64,000 bases of DNA from Candidatus Accumulibacter proximus (GCA_016709675.1 JADJMH010000020.1:117343-181342), one strand, 5' to 3'; counted from the first letter of the stretch, positions 18,797 to 27,497 are shown. Notes: a model not told the origin generated them from the letters alone. A program made the numbers and translations.

Positions 18797-19450
18797 ATGG
18801 ACGACAATCAAACTGAAGACAACAAGCCGATTTTCCGCCGCCTCTATGAGCGCGTGTTCCCGACTGTTGCCGACTTCTTCGGCATGCTCGCCGAGCAGAG
18901 CGCGAACGCGGCGGAGACCACCCGCCTGCTGGTCGAGTTCATGGAAACCGGCGACGTGTCGGTTAGCCAAAGGGTCCGCGACGACGAGCACGAAGCCGAC
19001 CGGATCAAGGCCGCGAACCTCAGCGTTCTGAGCGACGCCTTCTCGACGCCCGTGGATCGTGAAGATCTGTTCCGGGCGATCACGACGCTTGACGACATCG
19101 TCAACTACTGCAAGTCGACAGTCGTCGAGATGGACATGCTGCAACTGCAACCCGACAAGCACAGCCTGCAGATGGCACTACATATTCGCGAAGGCGCCGA
19201 TGCGCTCGCCAAGGGTTTTGCCCGCCTGGCAACCGACCCGGCCGCCGCAGGCATCGACGCCAACGCCGCCAGGAAAGCCGAACGGACGTCCGAAAAAGCC
19301 TATCGGCGAGCGATTGTCGAACTCTTCCAGGGTGACGATTACCTCAACATGTTCAAGCGTCGTGAAACCTATCGCCACATGTCGAATGCGGCTGACCGCG
19401 TCGCCGACGCCGCGCGCGCGCTGAACAACATTGTCGTCAAGTTGTGCTAA
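18797..19450 (+). CDS. DUF47 (PhoU-like) Pit accessory protein
   Basis: A 217-residue soluble, almost all-helical protein of the DUF47/PhoU-like group (TIGR00153-type). It shows the conserved patterns FFGMLAEQSANAAE near the start, DEHEADRIKAANL, and a C-terminal SNAADRVADAARALNNIVVK. Such proteins are encoded next to Pit in many bacteria and are thought to control its activity. The start ATG has a good GAGGAGAT site 7 bases upstream. Genetic coupling to pit is clear; the mechanism is inferred. Confidence 0.92.
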   Translation: MDDNQTEDNKPIFRRLYERVFPTVADFFGMLAEQSANAAETTRLLVEFMETGDVSVSQRVRDDEHEADRIKAANLSVLSDAFSTPVDREDLFRAITTLDDIVNYCKSTVVEMDMLQLQPDKHSLQMALHIREGADALAKGFARLATDPAAAGIDANAARKAERTSEKAYRRAIVELFQGDDYLNMFKRRETYRHMSNAADRVADAARALNNIVVKLC

Positions 19451-19535
19451 AGGCATTGCAGAAGATGGGGTTGTATTTTGCTGGAGATAGGCCTAGAGTA
19501 AGCTTGCCAATGTCGGCAGCCACAAGGAGAAGCGT

Positions 19536-19667
19536 ATGGGGAAACTTACCGCCGGCCTGTTGGCCTTGGCGCTGGCGCTATCGAGTGCATATGCTGTCGC
19601 CTGCTCGTCTGAGAAAGCCAAGGACGGGCAAACCGAGATGAGCACTCCGGCAAAACCCAAGAGCTGA
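19536..19667 (+). CDS. Small exported peptide, 43 residues, unknown function
   Basis: A short frame with a strong AAGGAGAA ribosome site 5 bases before its ATG. It encodes an N-terminal hydrophobic signal (KLTAGLLALALALSSAYA), then a possible lipobox-like VAC and a short hydrophilic tail rich in Lys, Ser and Pro. It could be cleaved by signal peptidase I after AYA or lipidated on the Cys. It lies 85 bases downstream of the DUF47 gene on the same strand and is followed by a terminator-like hairpin, so it may be the last gene of the Pit unit. I recognise no family. Confidence 0.6.
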   Translation: MGKLTAGLLALALALSSAYAVACSSEKAKDGQTEMSTPAKPKS

Positions 19668-19689
19668 CCTGTCGGTGTCTGCAATACGC

Positions 19690-19717
19690 GCGGCGCGTGC
19701 CTCTGGTATCGCGCCGC
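19690..19717 (+). terminator. Terminator-like hairpin after the small exported peptide
   Basis: A 7-bp GC stem (GCGGCGC / GCGCCGC) with a 14-base loop is followed by GTTTGCTTTATT, a T-rich tail. It plausibly ends the pit transcript before rlmI. Confidence 0.45.
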
Positions 19718-19864
19718 GTTTGCTTTATTGGCTGTGTTGCCGGCATGCCATTGGCAAGCTACAGCCAGAGAGGAGGCCTCCGGGTCCATTCTGTCTCTGG
19801 TATACACTGCGCTGCTTGAATCACATTGCCGTCCGGCCGCCAGGTCGGGCGCGGGAAATTCAGT

Positions 19865-21055
19865 ATGGCCCAACTCGTTCTTCGCCCCGGCAAGGATCGC
19901 TCGCTTGCCTGCCGTCACCCCTGGATTTTCGCGGCTGCAGTCGAAAGGCTCAGTGGTCGCGTACGGCCAGGGGATACGGTCGATGTCGTGGCTGCCAACG
20001 GACGGCCCCTGGCGAAGGCGGCATGGAGCCCGCAGTCGAAAATCCGCGCCAGGGTGTGGACCTTTGATCCGGAGGAGATCGTCGATAATGCCTTCTTCAA
20101 GCGCCGCATTCGCGCCGCCGTCGAACGTCGCCGGTTGACGTGCGAGTTGCATCGGCAGGAAGGTTTACGGCTGATTCATGGTGAGTCCGACGGCTTGCCT
20201 GGCCTGATTGCGGATCGTTATGGCGACACCGTCGTCCTGCAACTGACGGCTGTCGGCCCGGAGAAATGGCGCCTGGCGATCGTTGGCGCACTGCAGCAGG
20301 CGAGCGGCTGTACGCGCATCTACGAACGATCGGATTCAAACGTTCGTCGGCTCGAGGGGCTGGAACCAGTTACCGGCTGGGTGCTCGGCGAGGCGCCGCA
20401 AGAAGCGCTGACCATACTCGAAAACGGCGTTCGCATGCAGGTCGACGTCGTGACTGGCCACAAGACGGGATTCTATCTGGACCAGCGCGAGAATCGCCGC
20501 CTGACGCGTGAACTAGCCAAGGACCGCGCGACGCTCAACTGCTTCTGCTATACCGGCGGTTTTTCGCTACAGGCTCTCGCCGGAGGCGCCAGCCGGGTAT
20601 TGTCGATCGATTCCTCTGGCCCAGCGTTGGCGACAGCCATCGGCAACCTGGCGCTCAACCCGCAACTCGATGGGAGCCGCGCGGAGTGGCGTGAGGCCGA
20701 CGTGTTCAACGAGCTGCGCGTGCTTCGGAAGGAGGGGCAGCGTTTTGACCTGGTGATTCTCGATCCGCCAAAATTCGCCCCTTCAGCTGCACATGCCGAG
20801 CGCGCGGCGCGCGCCTACCGGGACATCAACGCCTTCGGCTTTCGCCTGCTCAATCCAGGTGGCCTGCTGATGACCTATTCGTGTTCTGGCGGCATTCGCA
20901 GCGAGCACTTCCAGCAGATCGTTGCCGACGCGGCAGCCGACGCCGGATGTGAGGGACGCATCCTGCGCCGCCTCGGGGCACCACCCGACCATCCAGTGGC
21001 GCTTCACTTCAGTGAGGGTGAATATCTCAAGGGCCTGCTCTGTCAGGTCGATTGA
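19865..21055 (+). CDS. rlmI: 23S rRNA m5C1962 methyltransferase RlmI family
   Basis: A 396-residue class I SAM-dependent methyltransferase, the same length as E. coli RlmI. It has an N-terminal PUA domain (about 1-75, starting LVLRPGKDRSLACRHPWIF), an EEHD-like central domain, and the Rossmann core from about residue 190. The core contains TGHKTGFYLDQRENR, the SAM motif CFCYTGGFSLQAL and the catalytic motif LVILDPPKFAPS. The MTYSCSGGI block carries the second conserved cysteine of the m5C enzymes. I chose ATG 19865 because the family starts right before the PUA strand. Confidence 0.9.
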   Translation: MAQLVLRPGKDRSLACRHPWIFAAAVERLSGRVRPGDTVDVVAANGRPLAKAAWSPQSKIRARVWTFDPEEIVDNAFFKRRIRAAVERRRLTCELHRQEGLRLIHGESDGLPGLIADRYGDTVVLQLTAVGPEKWRLAIVGALQQASGCTRIYERSDSNVRRLEGLEPVTGWVLGEAPQEALTILENGVRMQVDVVTGHKTGFYLDQRENRRLTRELAKDRATLNCFCYTGGFSLQALAGGASRVLSIDSSGPALATAIGNLALNPQLDGSRAEWREADVFNELRVLRKEGQRFDLVILDPPKFAPSAAHAERAARAYRDINAFGFRLLNPGGLLMTYSCSGGIRSEHFQQIVADAAADAGCEGRILRRLGAPPDHPVALHFSEGEYLKGLLCQVD

Positions 21056-21061
21056 AGACGC

Positions 21062-21658
21062 TCAGCCGCCGCCCCAGACTTGTTTCAGCCGCGCATCGCG
21101 GCCGCAAGACAGGCGATAGTAGGCATAGCGGACCGAGTTTTTCTTGTAGTAATCCTGGTGATACTCCTCGGCCGGGTAGAAGGCTGAGGCGGCAGCAATC
21201 TCGGTCTCGACACGTGGTACCTTACCGCTCGCCAGCAGCGACGCGCGACTGGCTTCGGCGGCTTGGCGTTCGTCTTCGTTCTGCCAGTAGATGCCGCTGC
21301 GATACTGCGTGCCGATGTCGCAGAACTGCCGGTTCTTGACCGTCGGGTCGATACTCCGCCAGAAGTGGTCGAGCAGTTGCGGATAGCTGACCGTTTTCGG
21401 ATCGTAGCTGACGCGGATGGCTTCGGTGTGACCGGTGCTGCCTGCGCTGACCTGCTCGTAGGTTGGGTTCACCGTCTTGCCTGCGGTGTAGCCGGATTCG
21501 ACGGCGATGACTCCGGGCAGCTTCTCGAAATCGGCCTCGCTGCACCAGAAGCAGCCACCAGCGAAAATCGCTGTCCTGGTCTCGGGTGTCTTGCCGGCGC
21601 CGGCAGGACCTGCGATCACGAGCAGCAGCAGCGTTGCAAGGAACGGGCGTGTCCTCAT
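21062..21658 (-). CDS. msrA: Exported peptide-methionine (S)-S-oxide reductase MsrA
   Basis: Reduces the S-epimer of methionine sulfoxide in proteins. The 198-residue protein has a hydrophobic signal peptide (residues 5-22, ending AGPAGA) and then the MsrA active-site motif GGCFWC with Cys36 catalytic and Cys39 beside it. The YHQDYYKKN block is also present, and a further Cys near the C-terminus (LSCGRD) can act as resolving cysteine. The signal suggests a periplasmic enzyme. Its start overlaps the msrB stop by 4 bases, so the two are one unit. The convergent rlmI gene ends 6 bases away. Confidence 0.92.
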   Translation of the reverse strand: MRTRPFLATLLLLVIAGPAGAGKTPETRTAIFAGGCFWCSEADFEKLPGVIAVESGYTAGKTVNPTYEQVSAGSTGHTEAIRVSYDPKTVSYPQLLDHFWRSIDPTVKNRQFCDIGTQYRSGIYWQNEDERQAAEASRASLLASGKVPRVETEIAAASAFYPAEEYHQDYYKKNSVRYAYYRLSCGRDARLKQVWGGG

Positions 21659-22167
21659 GTCCGCAATTCCGGTAACTTCTCGCCTCGCGGCACGAACTGC
21701 AGCGCGACGCCGTTGTTGCAGTAGCGCTTGCCGGTCGGTTTGGGTCCGTCATTGAAAACGTGGCCCTGATGCCCGCCGCAGCGGATGCAGTGGTACTCGG
21801 TCCGGGGATAGATCAGCTTGAAGTCGGTTCGAGTCGCGACCGCTCCCGGCAGGTGCTGCCAGAAGCTGGGCCAGCCGGTACCGCTTTCGTATTTTGTCGA
21901 GCTGTCGAAAAGCGGCAGGTAGCAGGCGGCACAAACGAAGGTGCCGTCGCGCTTTTCCTGATTCAGGGGGCTGCTGCCAGCGCGTTCGGTATCTTCCTCA
22001 AAGAGGACGCGATAGGCTGGCAGTGACAACAGGGTTGCCCATTCGGCCTTTGACTTCTGCAGCTTGCTGCCGGCGTTGTCGCCGGCCCAGCCGGGGCCGG
22101 GAGTAGCGACGGGCAGGGCGAAGGCGGATAGCCCGCCCAGCCATTTCAGTGATTGACGACGATCCAT
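21655..22167 (-). CDS. msrB: Exported peptide-methionine (R)-S-oxide reductase MsrB
   Basis: Reduces the R-epimer of methionine sulfoxide. The 170-residue protein starts MDRRQSLKWLGG, a twin-arginine-like signal, followed by a hydrophobic stretch to about residue 22 and a GWAG cleavage region. The mature part has zinc cysteines Cys79, Cys82, Cys127 and Cys130, the block SGTGWPSFW, and the catalytic Cys150 in RYCNNGVALQF. ATG 22167 is preceded by GGAGAGAG and is preferred to a much longer frame upstream. Together with MsrA it would repair both epimers in the envelope. Confidence 0.92.
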   Translation of the reverse strand: MDRRQSLKWLGGLSAFALPVATPGPGWAGDNAGSKLQKSKAEWATLLSLPAYRVLFEEDTERAGSSPLNQEKRDGTFVCAACYLPLFDSSTKYESGTGWPSFWQHLPGAVATRTDFKLIYPRTEYHCIRCGGHQGHVFNDGPKPTGKRYCNNGVALQFVPRGEKLPELRT

Positions 22168-22496
22168 AACTCTCTCCATAAGAAGCGTACTTGTCCGGGC
22201 CTGACGGTCAGCCCGCCGGCGTTCGCAATGCAGCCGTTGGGCCAGGGCCCGCCGACCAACGCCATCCCGGTCACGCACGAGCAAGACCGGCGCTTCCGTA
22301 ATTGGGCCGAAAAGCACGGCCACAGTTCCCAAAGTCAGTAATCTTGCCAGCGGCTATCCGAGGCCCGCCCAAATGGTCGTTCGCAGGGGAGGAAACCTTA
22401 CGCCTTTCTTCCGATCGCAAAGGTTCGACCTAGTGGCAATGCGTGACAGCTGCAACTGCGTTGCATGTGCTGGTGCGCTGTGCTTAAATTCAGGCC
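22168..22496. other. Divergent regulatory region between msrB and the Zur-like gene
   Basis: This 329-base gap has no convincing gene. It must hold the leftward promoter for msrB-msrA, which I could not place, and the rightward promoter of the Fur-family gene near its right end. The only clear structure is the dyad at 22451-22465. Confidence 0.5.
22451..22490 (+). promoter_or_regulatory. Candidate promoter with overlapping dyad operator for the Zur-like gene
   Basis: A perfect dyad TGCAAC-TGC-GTTGCA (22451-22465) overlaps a candidate -35 TTGCAT (22461-22466). A TAAATT -10 (22485-22490) lies 18 bases further. Transcription would start at or next to the ATG at 22497, leaving little or no leader, consistent with the lack of a ribosome site. 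A repressor on the dyad would block the -35, suggesting autoregulation. The dyad does not match the AT-rich Zur boxes I know. Confidence 0.35.
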
Positions 22497-22952
22497 ATGA
22501 TGACTGGCCTGAATCCTCCCCTCGACTCGCCCGTCGAAGCTGAGGCGGCTGCGCTGCTGATTCGCCGGACCGGCGCGCGCGCCACGCCGGCGAGGGTCCG
22601 TGTTCTTCGGCTGCTGCATGCTGCGCCGACGGCGTTGACTCATCACGAGATCGAGCAGGCGCTCGGCGATTCGGCTCTCGATCGTGTCACGCTGTATCGG
22701 GTGCTCGACTGGCTGGTCGCGAGCGGGCTGGCGCACCGGAATACCGATACACAAAGGGTGTTCCGCTTTTCGGCCGCTGCCATCGGCGAGCATGCGGCGC
22801 ATACGCACTTTCGCTGCGAGGATTGCGGGCGTGTTTTCTGTCTCGAGGCTGCCCCGCCAACGCCACCGAGTCTGCCAGAAGGGTTTTCGCTGTCACGTAT
22901 CGAGCTTGATTTGCGGGGACGCTGCGCCGAGTGTACCGGGGAGCACCAATGA
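22497..22952 (+). CDS. Fur-family transcriptional regulator, Zur-like
   Basis: A 151-residue metal-sensing repressor. The N-terminal winged helix (about 18-92) includes LDRVTLYRVLDWLVASGL as recognition region. The C-terminal domain has HTHFRCEDCG and CAEC, giving four structural zinc cysteines (Cys107, 110, 143, 146), plus His residues at 99-104. It lacks the long His-rich linker of the true Fur found at 38.6 kb, which has its own sequence type. The following COG0523 GTPase gene favours a zinc-responsive (Zur) role. Start M1 or M2 cannot be separated. Confidence 0.85.
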   Translation: MMTGLNPPLDSPVEAEAAALLIRRTGARATPARVRVLRLLHAAPTALTHHEIEQALGDSALDRVTLYRVLDWLVASGLAHRNTDTQRVFRFSAAAIGEHAAHTHFRCEDCGRVFCLEAAPPTPPSLPEGFSLSRIELDLRGRCAECTGEHQ

Positions 22953-23028
22953 GTAGCGCCAAGACGATTCAGGCGGTCCGCTGTGCCGCGAAACCTCCCG
23001 GGAGAAATCTCGATCGGGGCCGCAGGCA

Positions 23029-24090
23029 ATGCCTGCGATAGATCTGCAGCGGGCAATCCCGGTGACCGTCCTGACCGGGTTTCTCGGGGCGGGGAAGACG
23101 ACGCTGCTCAACCATCTGCTGCGGCAGCCAGCGCTGGCGAATGCTGCAGTGCTGATCAACGAGTTTGGTGATGTCGCGGTCGACCACTATCTGGTCGGCA
23201 AGGTTGACGACAGCATCGTTATTCTCCCGTCCGGATGCCTCTGCTGCAGTGTGCGGGGCGAATTGGCGCGTAGTCTGCGCGAGCTGTTCATGCGTTGCCT
23301 GCGGCGCGAGATCCCGGCTTTCTCCCGTGTGCTGATTGAGACCACCGGCCTCGCTGATCCGGCGCCGGTGCTCTACACGCTGCTCGAAGATTTTTTCATT
23401 GCCGAGCGCTTTCACATCGACGGGGTGGTTACGGCGGTCGACGTCACCCTCGCCAATCGCCAACTCGGGCGCCATTTCGAGGCTGTCCGGCAGGTGGCGA
23501 TGGCTGACCGCCTGTTGCTTACCAAGTGTGACCTGGCGACGCCCGACGAGATTGCCGGCGTTGCCCGTCGCCTGGCCCGCATCAACCCCGGTGCGCCGCA
23601 GATCGAGGTGCGAAAGGGCGCTATCGGCGCCGAGCAGTTGATGGGCTGCGGGCTTTATGATCCCGCCAGCAAGACCGCCGACGTACGTTGCTGGCTGGCC
23701 GACGAAAGAGTGGCAGCGGCACGTCGCAGCGACCCGGTGACGCATGTACATGACGTCAACCGTCACGACGCCCTGGTGCATGCTTTTGTACTGCGCTTCG
23801 AGCTGCCCTTCGCCTGGCCAGAATTCACCGAAGCGATCGATGTCCTGCTCGCCACCTGCGGTGAGCGCATCCTGCGTGTCAAGGGCCTGATCAGTGTTGA
23901 AGGCGAAGCCGGACCGCGCGTCGTGCAATGCGTCCAGCACATGCGCTACCCGGAATCGACGCTGCCCACCTGGCCGGATGATCACCATCAGAGCCGCCTG
24001 GTGTTCATTGTCCGGGCGCTGCAGCGGGACATCGTGGAACAGGCCTTCGTCATGTTCTGTGGCGCTGCTGCGCAGACTGACGTCGAGTGA
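23029..24090 (+). CDS. COG0523 (CobW/ZNG1-type) metallochaperone GTPase
   Basis: A 353-residue G3E-family P-loop GTPase. It has Walker A GFLGAGKTT at residues 17-25, the metal-binding GCLCC motif with Cys69, Cys71 and Cys72, ETTGLADPAPV as switch region, and LTKCD as guanine-specificity motif. A C-terminal CobW domain starts near residue 245. Members of this family next to zur usually serve zinc allocation when zinc is short; cobalamin or nitrile-hydratase roles are less likely without such genes nearby. It lies 76 bases downstream of the Zur-like gene in the same direction. Confidence 0.9.
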   Translation: MPAIDLQRAIPVTVLTGFLGAGKTTLLNHLLRQPALANAAVLINEFGDVAVDHYLVGKVDDSIVILPSGCLCCSVRGELARSLRELFMRCLRREIPAFSRVLIETTGLADPAPVLYTLLEDFFIAERFHIDGVVTAVDVTLANRQLGRHFEAVRQVAMADRLLLTKCDLATPDEIAGVARRLARINPGAPQIEVRKGAIGAEQLMGCGLYDPASKTADVRCWLADERVAAARRSDPVTHVHDVNRHDALVHAFVLRFELPFAWPEFTEAIDVLLATCGERILRVKGLISVEGEAGPRVVQCVQHMRYPESTLPTWPDDHHQSRLVFIVRALQRDIVEQAFVMFCGAAAQTDVE

Positions 24091-24263
24091 GGTGGTGGCA
24101 GTCGGCATTTCTCGAGGTCGTGGTTGTTCGTGCCCCGGTCCCGCTTGAGGCCTGCGCTTGGGGCACAATGGGTGGTGGCCGGCTCGTAGCCGACAAAGGC
24201 CTGCGGCGGCACGGCTGAAGACGCTAGAATTCGGCCTTGCTTCCGCTTTTCGCACCCAGCCCG

Positions 24264-24845
24264 ATGTTTCCGACCGAATTCGCTCTGAACCTGCTTCGCC
24301 ACCCGGCAACCCCCGCCCCCGTCGTGCGCTCGATCGAAGTACACGCTGCACGCACCGTCGGCGGTGGCCTTGAATTTGCCTATTGTCTGCGCGGGGATAT
24401 GGCGCGTTTGCTGATTCCGGCGCCACAGAAAGCGGGCTGTGCGGATGGACTCTGGGAACACAGCTGTTTCGAGGCGTTCGTTGGTGTCCTCGGTGAACCA
24501 GCCTATCATGAGTTCAACTTCTCACCGTCGGGTCAATGGGCCGCCTACGCTTTTTCCGGTTACCGCCAGCGCGACGAAGCATTGCGCCTGCTCGTGCCGC
24601 CACAGATCACCGCCAGGCTGTCCGTCGGCCGGCTTGAACTGGTAGCAGAGATTCCGGCTACCGTTCTCCCGCCGATGGCAGGCGTCGCGCCGCTGCAGGT
24701 CGGACTCGCTGCGGTCGTCGAAGCCATCGATACCGTCGACGGTAGTCACAGCTACTGGGCGCTGCGCCACCCGGCCGCTTTGCCCGATTTCCACCATCGC
24801 GCCAGCTTTGCCCTCGAACTGGCACCGCCGCGCGAACCTGCCTGA
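24264..24845 (+). CDS. DOMON-like domain protein
   Basis: A 193-residue protein of beta-rich character. It shows the blocks LWEHSCFEAFVG and YHEFNFSPSGQWAAYAFSGYR, a pattern I associate with DOMON-like domains of the carbohydrate- or haem-binding type. No signal peptide is visible, so it is probably cytoplasmic. A possible -10 (TAGAAT, 24225-24230) would start transcription near 24237, which supports ATG 24264 over the upstream TTG. The namZ-type gene follows after 11 bases, so both are likely one operon. The function is unknown. Confidence 0.65.
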   Translation: MFPTEFALNLLRHPATPAPVVRSIEVHAARTVGGGLEFAYCLRGDMARLLIPAPQKAGCADGLWEHSCFEAFVGVLGEPAYHEFNFSPSGQWAAYAFSGYRQRDEALRLLVPPQITARLSVGRLELVAEIPATVLPPMAGVAPLQVGLAAVVEAIDTVDGSHSYWALRHPAALPDFHHRASFALELAPPREPA

Positions 24846-24856
24846 AGGAATCCTCG

Positions 24857-26068
24857 ATGCCTGCGCTGGAGTTCGGACTTGATCGCCTGCTCACCGACCC
24901 GCAACTGCGCAAGCCTCTGCACGGCCGACGAGTGGCTGTGCTGGCGCACCCAGCCTCAGTCAGCCGCGACCTGACACACGCCCTTGATGCCCTGGCCGCC
25001 TTGCCAGATCTCCGGCTGACCGCTGCCTTCGGCCCGCAGCATGGCTTGCGTGGGGACAAGCAGGACAATATGGTCGAGTCACTGGAGTTCCTCGATCCGG
25101 TGCACCACATTCCGGTGTTTAGCCTATATGGTACGGTGCGGCGGCCGACGCCGGCGATGATGGCTACCTTCGATGTGTTGCTGGTCGACTTGCAGGACCT
25201 CGGTTGCCGCATCTACACTTTTGTCACCACCCTGCGCTACGTACTCGAAGCCGTAGCCATGCACGGCAAGGCGGTCTGGATACTCGATCGCCCCAACCCG
25301 GTGGGACGCCCGGTGGAAGGATTGCTGCTGCGTCCCGGCTGGGAGAGTTTCGTCGGTGCCGGGCCCCTACCGATGCGCCACGGTTTGACGATGGGCGAGC
25401 TGGCGTTGTGGTTCATCAGCATCCTTGACCTCGATATCGACTGTACGGTGATCAAGATGCACGGCTGGGCGCCCAGCGCGGCGCCAGGCTACGGCTGGCC
25501 GCTCGGCGAGCGAAGCTGGATCAACCCCAGCCCGAACGCGCCGAACCTGTCGATGGCGCGTAGCTATGCCGGCACCGTGATGCTCGAAGGGAGCACGCTT
25601 TCCGAAGGCCGCGGTACGACCCGCCCGCTGGAGCTTTTTGGCGCACCGGATCTCGACGCGCGCCGCTTGCTGACTTTGATGTACGCCCTGGCCCCGAACT
25701 GGCTGCTTGGCTGTCGACTGCGCGAATGCTGGTTCGAGCCGACGTTTCACAAGCACGCAGGCGCGCTGTGCCACGGCGTGCAGATCCATGTCGAGGATGG
25801 CGCCTACGAGCATGAGGCATTCCGCCCGTGGCGCCTGCAAAGCCTGGCTTTCAAGGCGCTGCGGCGGCTCCGGCCAGATTACCCATTGTGGCGCGATTTT
25901 GCCTACGAGTATGAATTTGACCGTTTGGCCATCGACCTGATCAATGGCTCGCCGCTGCTGCGTGACTGGGTGGATGACCCGGCGGCAATGCCGGCCGACC
26001 TCGATGCTTTGAGTCGGGTGGACGAGCAGAGATGGGAACAGGCGAGAAGCGAGTTCCTGCTCTACTGA
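24857..26068 (+). CDS. DUF1343 / NamZ-type exo-beta-N-acetylmuramidase
   Basis: A 403-residue DUF1343 protein; characterised members (NamZ) release N-acetylmuramic acid from peptidoglycan fragments. Recognisable blocks are VAVLAHPASVSRDLTH, FGPQHGLRGDKQDNM, DVLLVDLQDLGCRIYTF, WILDRPNPVGRPVEG, and the catalytic-region EGSTLSEGRGTTRPLELFGAP. No signal peptide is present, which suggests a cytoplasmic cell-wall recycling role rather than secretion. An AAGGAA site precedes ATG 24857. It converges on glmM, which makes the amino-sugar precursor of the same polymer. Confidence 0.88.
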   Translation: MPALEFGLDRLLTDPQLRKPLHGRRVAVLAHPASVSRDLTHALDALAALPDLRLTAAFGPQHGLRGDKQDNMVESLEFLDPVHHIPVFSLYGTVRRPTPAMMATFDVLLVDLQDLGCRIYTFVTTLRYVLEAVAMHGKAVWILDRPNPVGRPVEGLLLRPGWESFVGAGPLPMRHGLTMGELALWFISILDLDIDCTVIKMHGWAPSAAPGYGWPLGERSWINPSPNAPNLSMARSYAGTVMLEGSTLSEGRGTTRPLELFGAPDLDARRLLTLMYALAPNWLLGCRLRECWFEPTFHKHAGALCHGVQIHVEDGAYEHEAFRPWRLQSLAFKALRRLRPDYPLWRDFAYEYEFDRLAIDLINGSPLLRDWVDDPAAMPADLDALSRVDEQRWEQARSEFLLY

Positions 26069-26129
26069 TGCCGCTGCCAGGCCGACCGCGATGCCGCCTG
26101 TTGTGGGCTATTGATGGCCCAAGCGGGGG

Positions 26130-27497
26130 TCATGAGGAGACTGCCTCGCGCACGGCGGCTGCCAGTTTTTCGGCGGCGCGAGTAACGGTTGACGAGTCCT
26201 GGCCCTCGACCATCACGCGCAGCAGCGGTTCAGTCCCGGAAGCTCGCAGCAGTACGCGCCCGCAGCCGTTGAGTTCACTCTCGACCTCGTTCTTCGTGGC
26301 ACCGATCAACGGGTGCTCTTTCCAGGGGAAGCCCTTGCTCAGCGCGACGTTGATCAGCTTTTGCGGATAGAGCTTCAGACTGCCCAACAGTTGCTGCAGA
26401 TCGCCGCCTTCTTCCCGCAGTGCAGAAAGCACCTGCAGGGCGGAGACGATGCCATCACCGGTGGTGTGCCTGTCGAGGCAGAGAATGTGCCCGGAGTTTT
26501 CCCCGCCAAAAAGCCAGCGCTTCTGCCGGAGCAAGTCCATGACGTAGCGGTCACCGACGGCGGCACGCACGAAGGGCACCTTGAGTTCAGCCAGTGCGTG
26601 TTCAAGAGCGAGATTGCTCATTAAGGTGCCAACTACACCTGCCACGGCGCCTTGGCGTAGACGGCTGCGGACCATAGCGAACAGCAGTTGATCCCCATCG
26701 TAAACATTGCCGCGCGCGTCAACCATGATCAAGCGGTCACCGTCGCCGTCAAGCGCGATGCCGAGGTCGGCTCCCTGCGCCACGACAGCTTCGCGCAAGG
26801 CAGCTGGTGCCGTCGCGCCGACATCCTGATTGATGTTGAGGCCGTTCGGTTCGGTGCCGATACTGGTGACCTCGGCGCCCAACTCGTGAAAGACATGCGG
26901 AGCAATATGGTAGGCCGCTCCGTTTGCGCAGTCGACGACGATCTTCAGGCCCCGCAAATCCATCTCGAAAGGAAAGGTGCCCTTGCAGAACTCGATGTAA
27001 CGACCATCGGCGTCATCGATCCGCCGCGCACGGCCAAGGCCCGCCGATGGAACACAGCTCAGCGGCTCGTCAAGTGCTGCTTCGATCTCGGACTCCAGGT
27101 CGTCCGGCAGCTTGGTTCCTCCTGCCGAGAAGAACTTTATTCCGTTATCGTAGTATGGATTATGCGACGCAGAAATGACGATCCCAGCCTGTAGGCGCAA
27201 GGCGCGGGTCAGATAAGCAATGGCCGGGGTAGGCATTGGGCCGACCAGGCAGACATCGACGCCGGCAGCCGAAAAGCCCGCTTCCAGTGCGGCTTCCATC
27301 ATGTAGCCCGAGATCCGGGTATCCTTGCCGATCAGGACCGCCGGTCGTTCTCCCGCCTTCATACGACTGCGGGCAGAGTCGCGGGCGGCAAGCACTCGGC
27401 CTGTCGCATATCCCAGGCGCATGACGAAATCGGGCGTGATCGGGATTTCCCCAACCCGCCCGCGCACGCCGTCTGTACCAAAATACTTTCTTGTCAC
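26130..27497 (-). CDS. glmM: Phosphoglucosamine mutase
   Basis: Interconverts glucosamine-6-phosphate and glucosamine-1-phosphate on the way to UDP-GlcNAc, peptidoglycan and LPS. The 455-residue alpha-D-phosphohexomutase begins [12 protein letters not shown]. The phosphoserine is Ser111 in [12 protein letters not shown], the metal loop is ALDGDGDRL, and the sugar loop is GGENSGH. A phosphate-binding [15 protein letters not shown] lies near the end. The start is GTG 27497 with GGAGAG upstream; the longer frame from 27527 adds ten unrelated residues. folP lies upstream on the same strand, the usual folP-glmM order. Confidence 0.97.
   Translation of the reverse strand: MTRKYFGTDGVRGRVGEIPITPDFVMRLGYATGRVLAARDSARSRMKAGERPAVLIGKDTRISGYMMEAALEAGFSAAGVDVCLVGPMPTPAIAYLTRALRLQAGIVISASHNPYYDNGIKFFSAGGTKLPDDLESEIEAALDEPLSCVPSAGLGRARRIDDADGRYIEFCKGTFPFEMDLRGLKIVVDCANGAAYHIAPHVFHELGAEVTSIGTEPNGLNINQDVGATAPAALREAVVAQGADLGIALDGDGDRLIMVDARGNVYDGDQLLFAMVRSRLRQGAVAGVVGTLMSNLALEHALAELKVPFVRAAVGDRYVMDLLRQKRWLFGGENSGHILCLDRHTTGDGIVSALQVLSALREEGGDLQQLLGSLKLYPQKLINVALSKGFPWKEHPLIGATKNEVESELNGCGRVLLRASGTEPLLRVMVEGQDSSTVTRAAEKLAAAVREAVSS

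Noticed and set aside
22969..24426. A 485-codon open frame on the minus strand opposite the COG0523 GTPase gene
   Set aside because: It is the antisense of a clear P-loop GTPase with intact motifs, has low-complexity Arg/Ala/Gly composition and no family resemblance. High GC content makes such shadow frames common here.
26104..26121. A hairpin TGGGC/GCCCA between the converging namZ-type gene and glmM
   Set aside because: The stem is only 5 bp with an 8-base loop and no T-run on either side.
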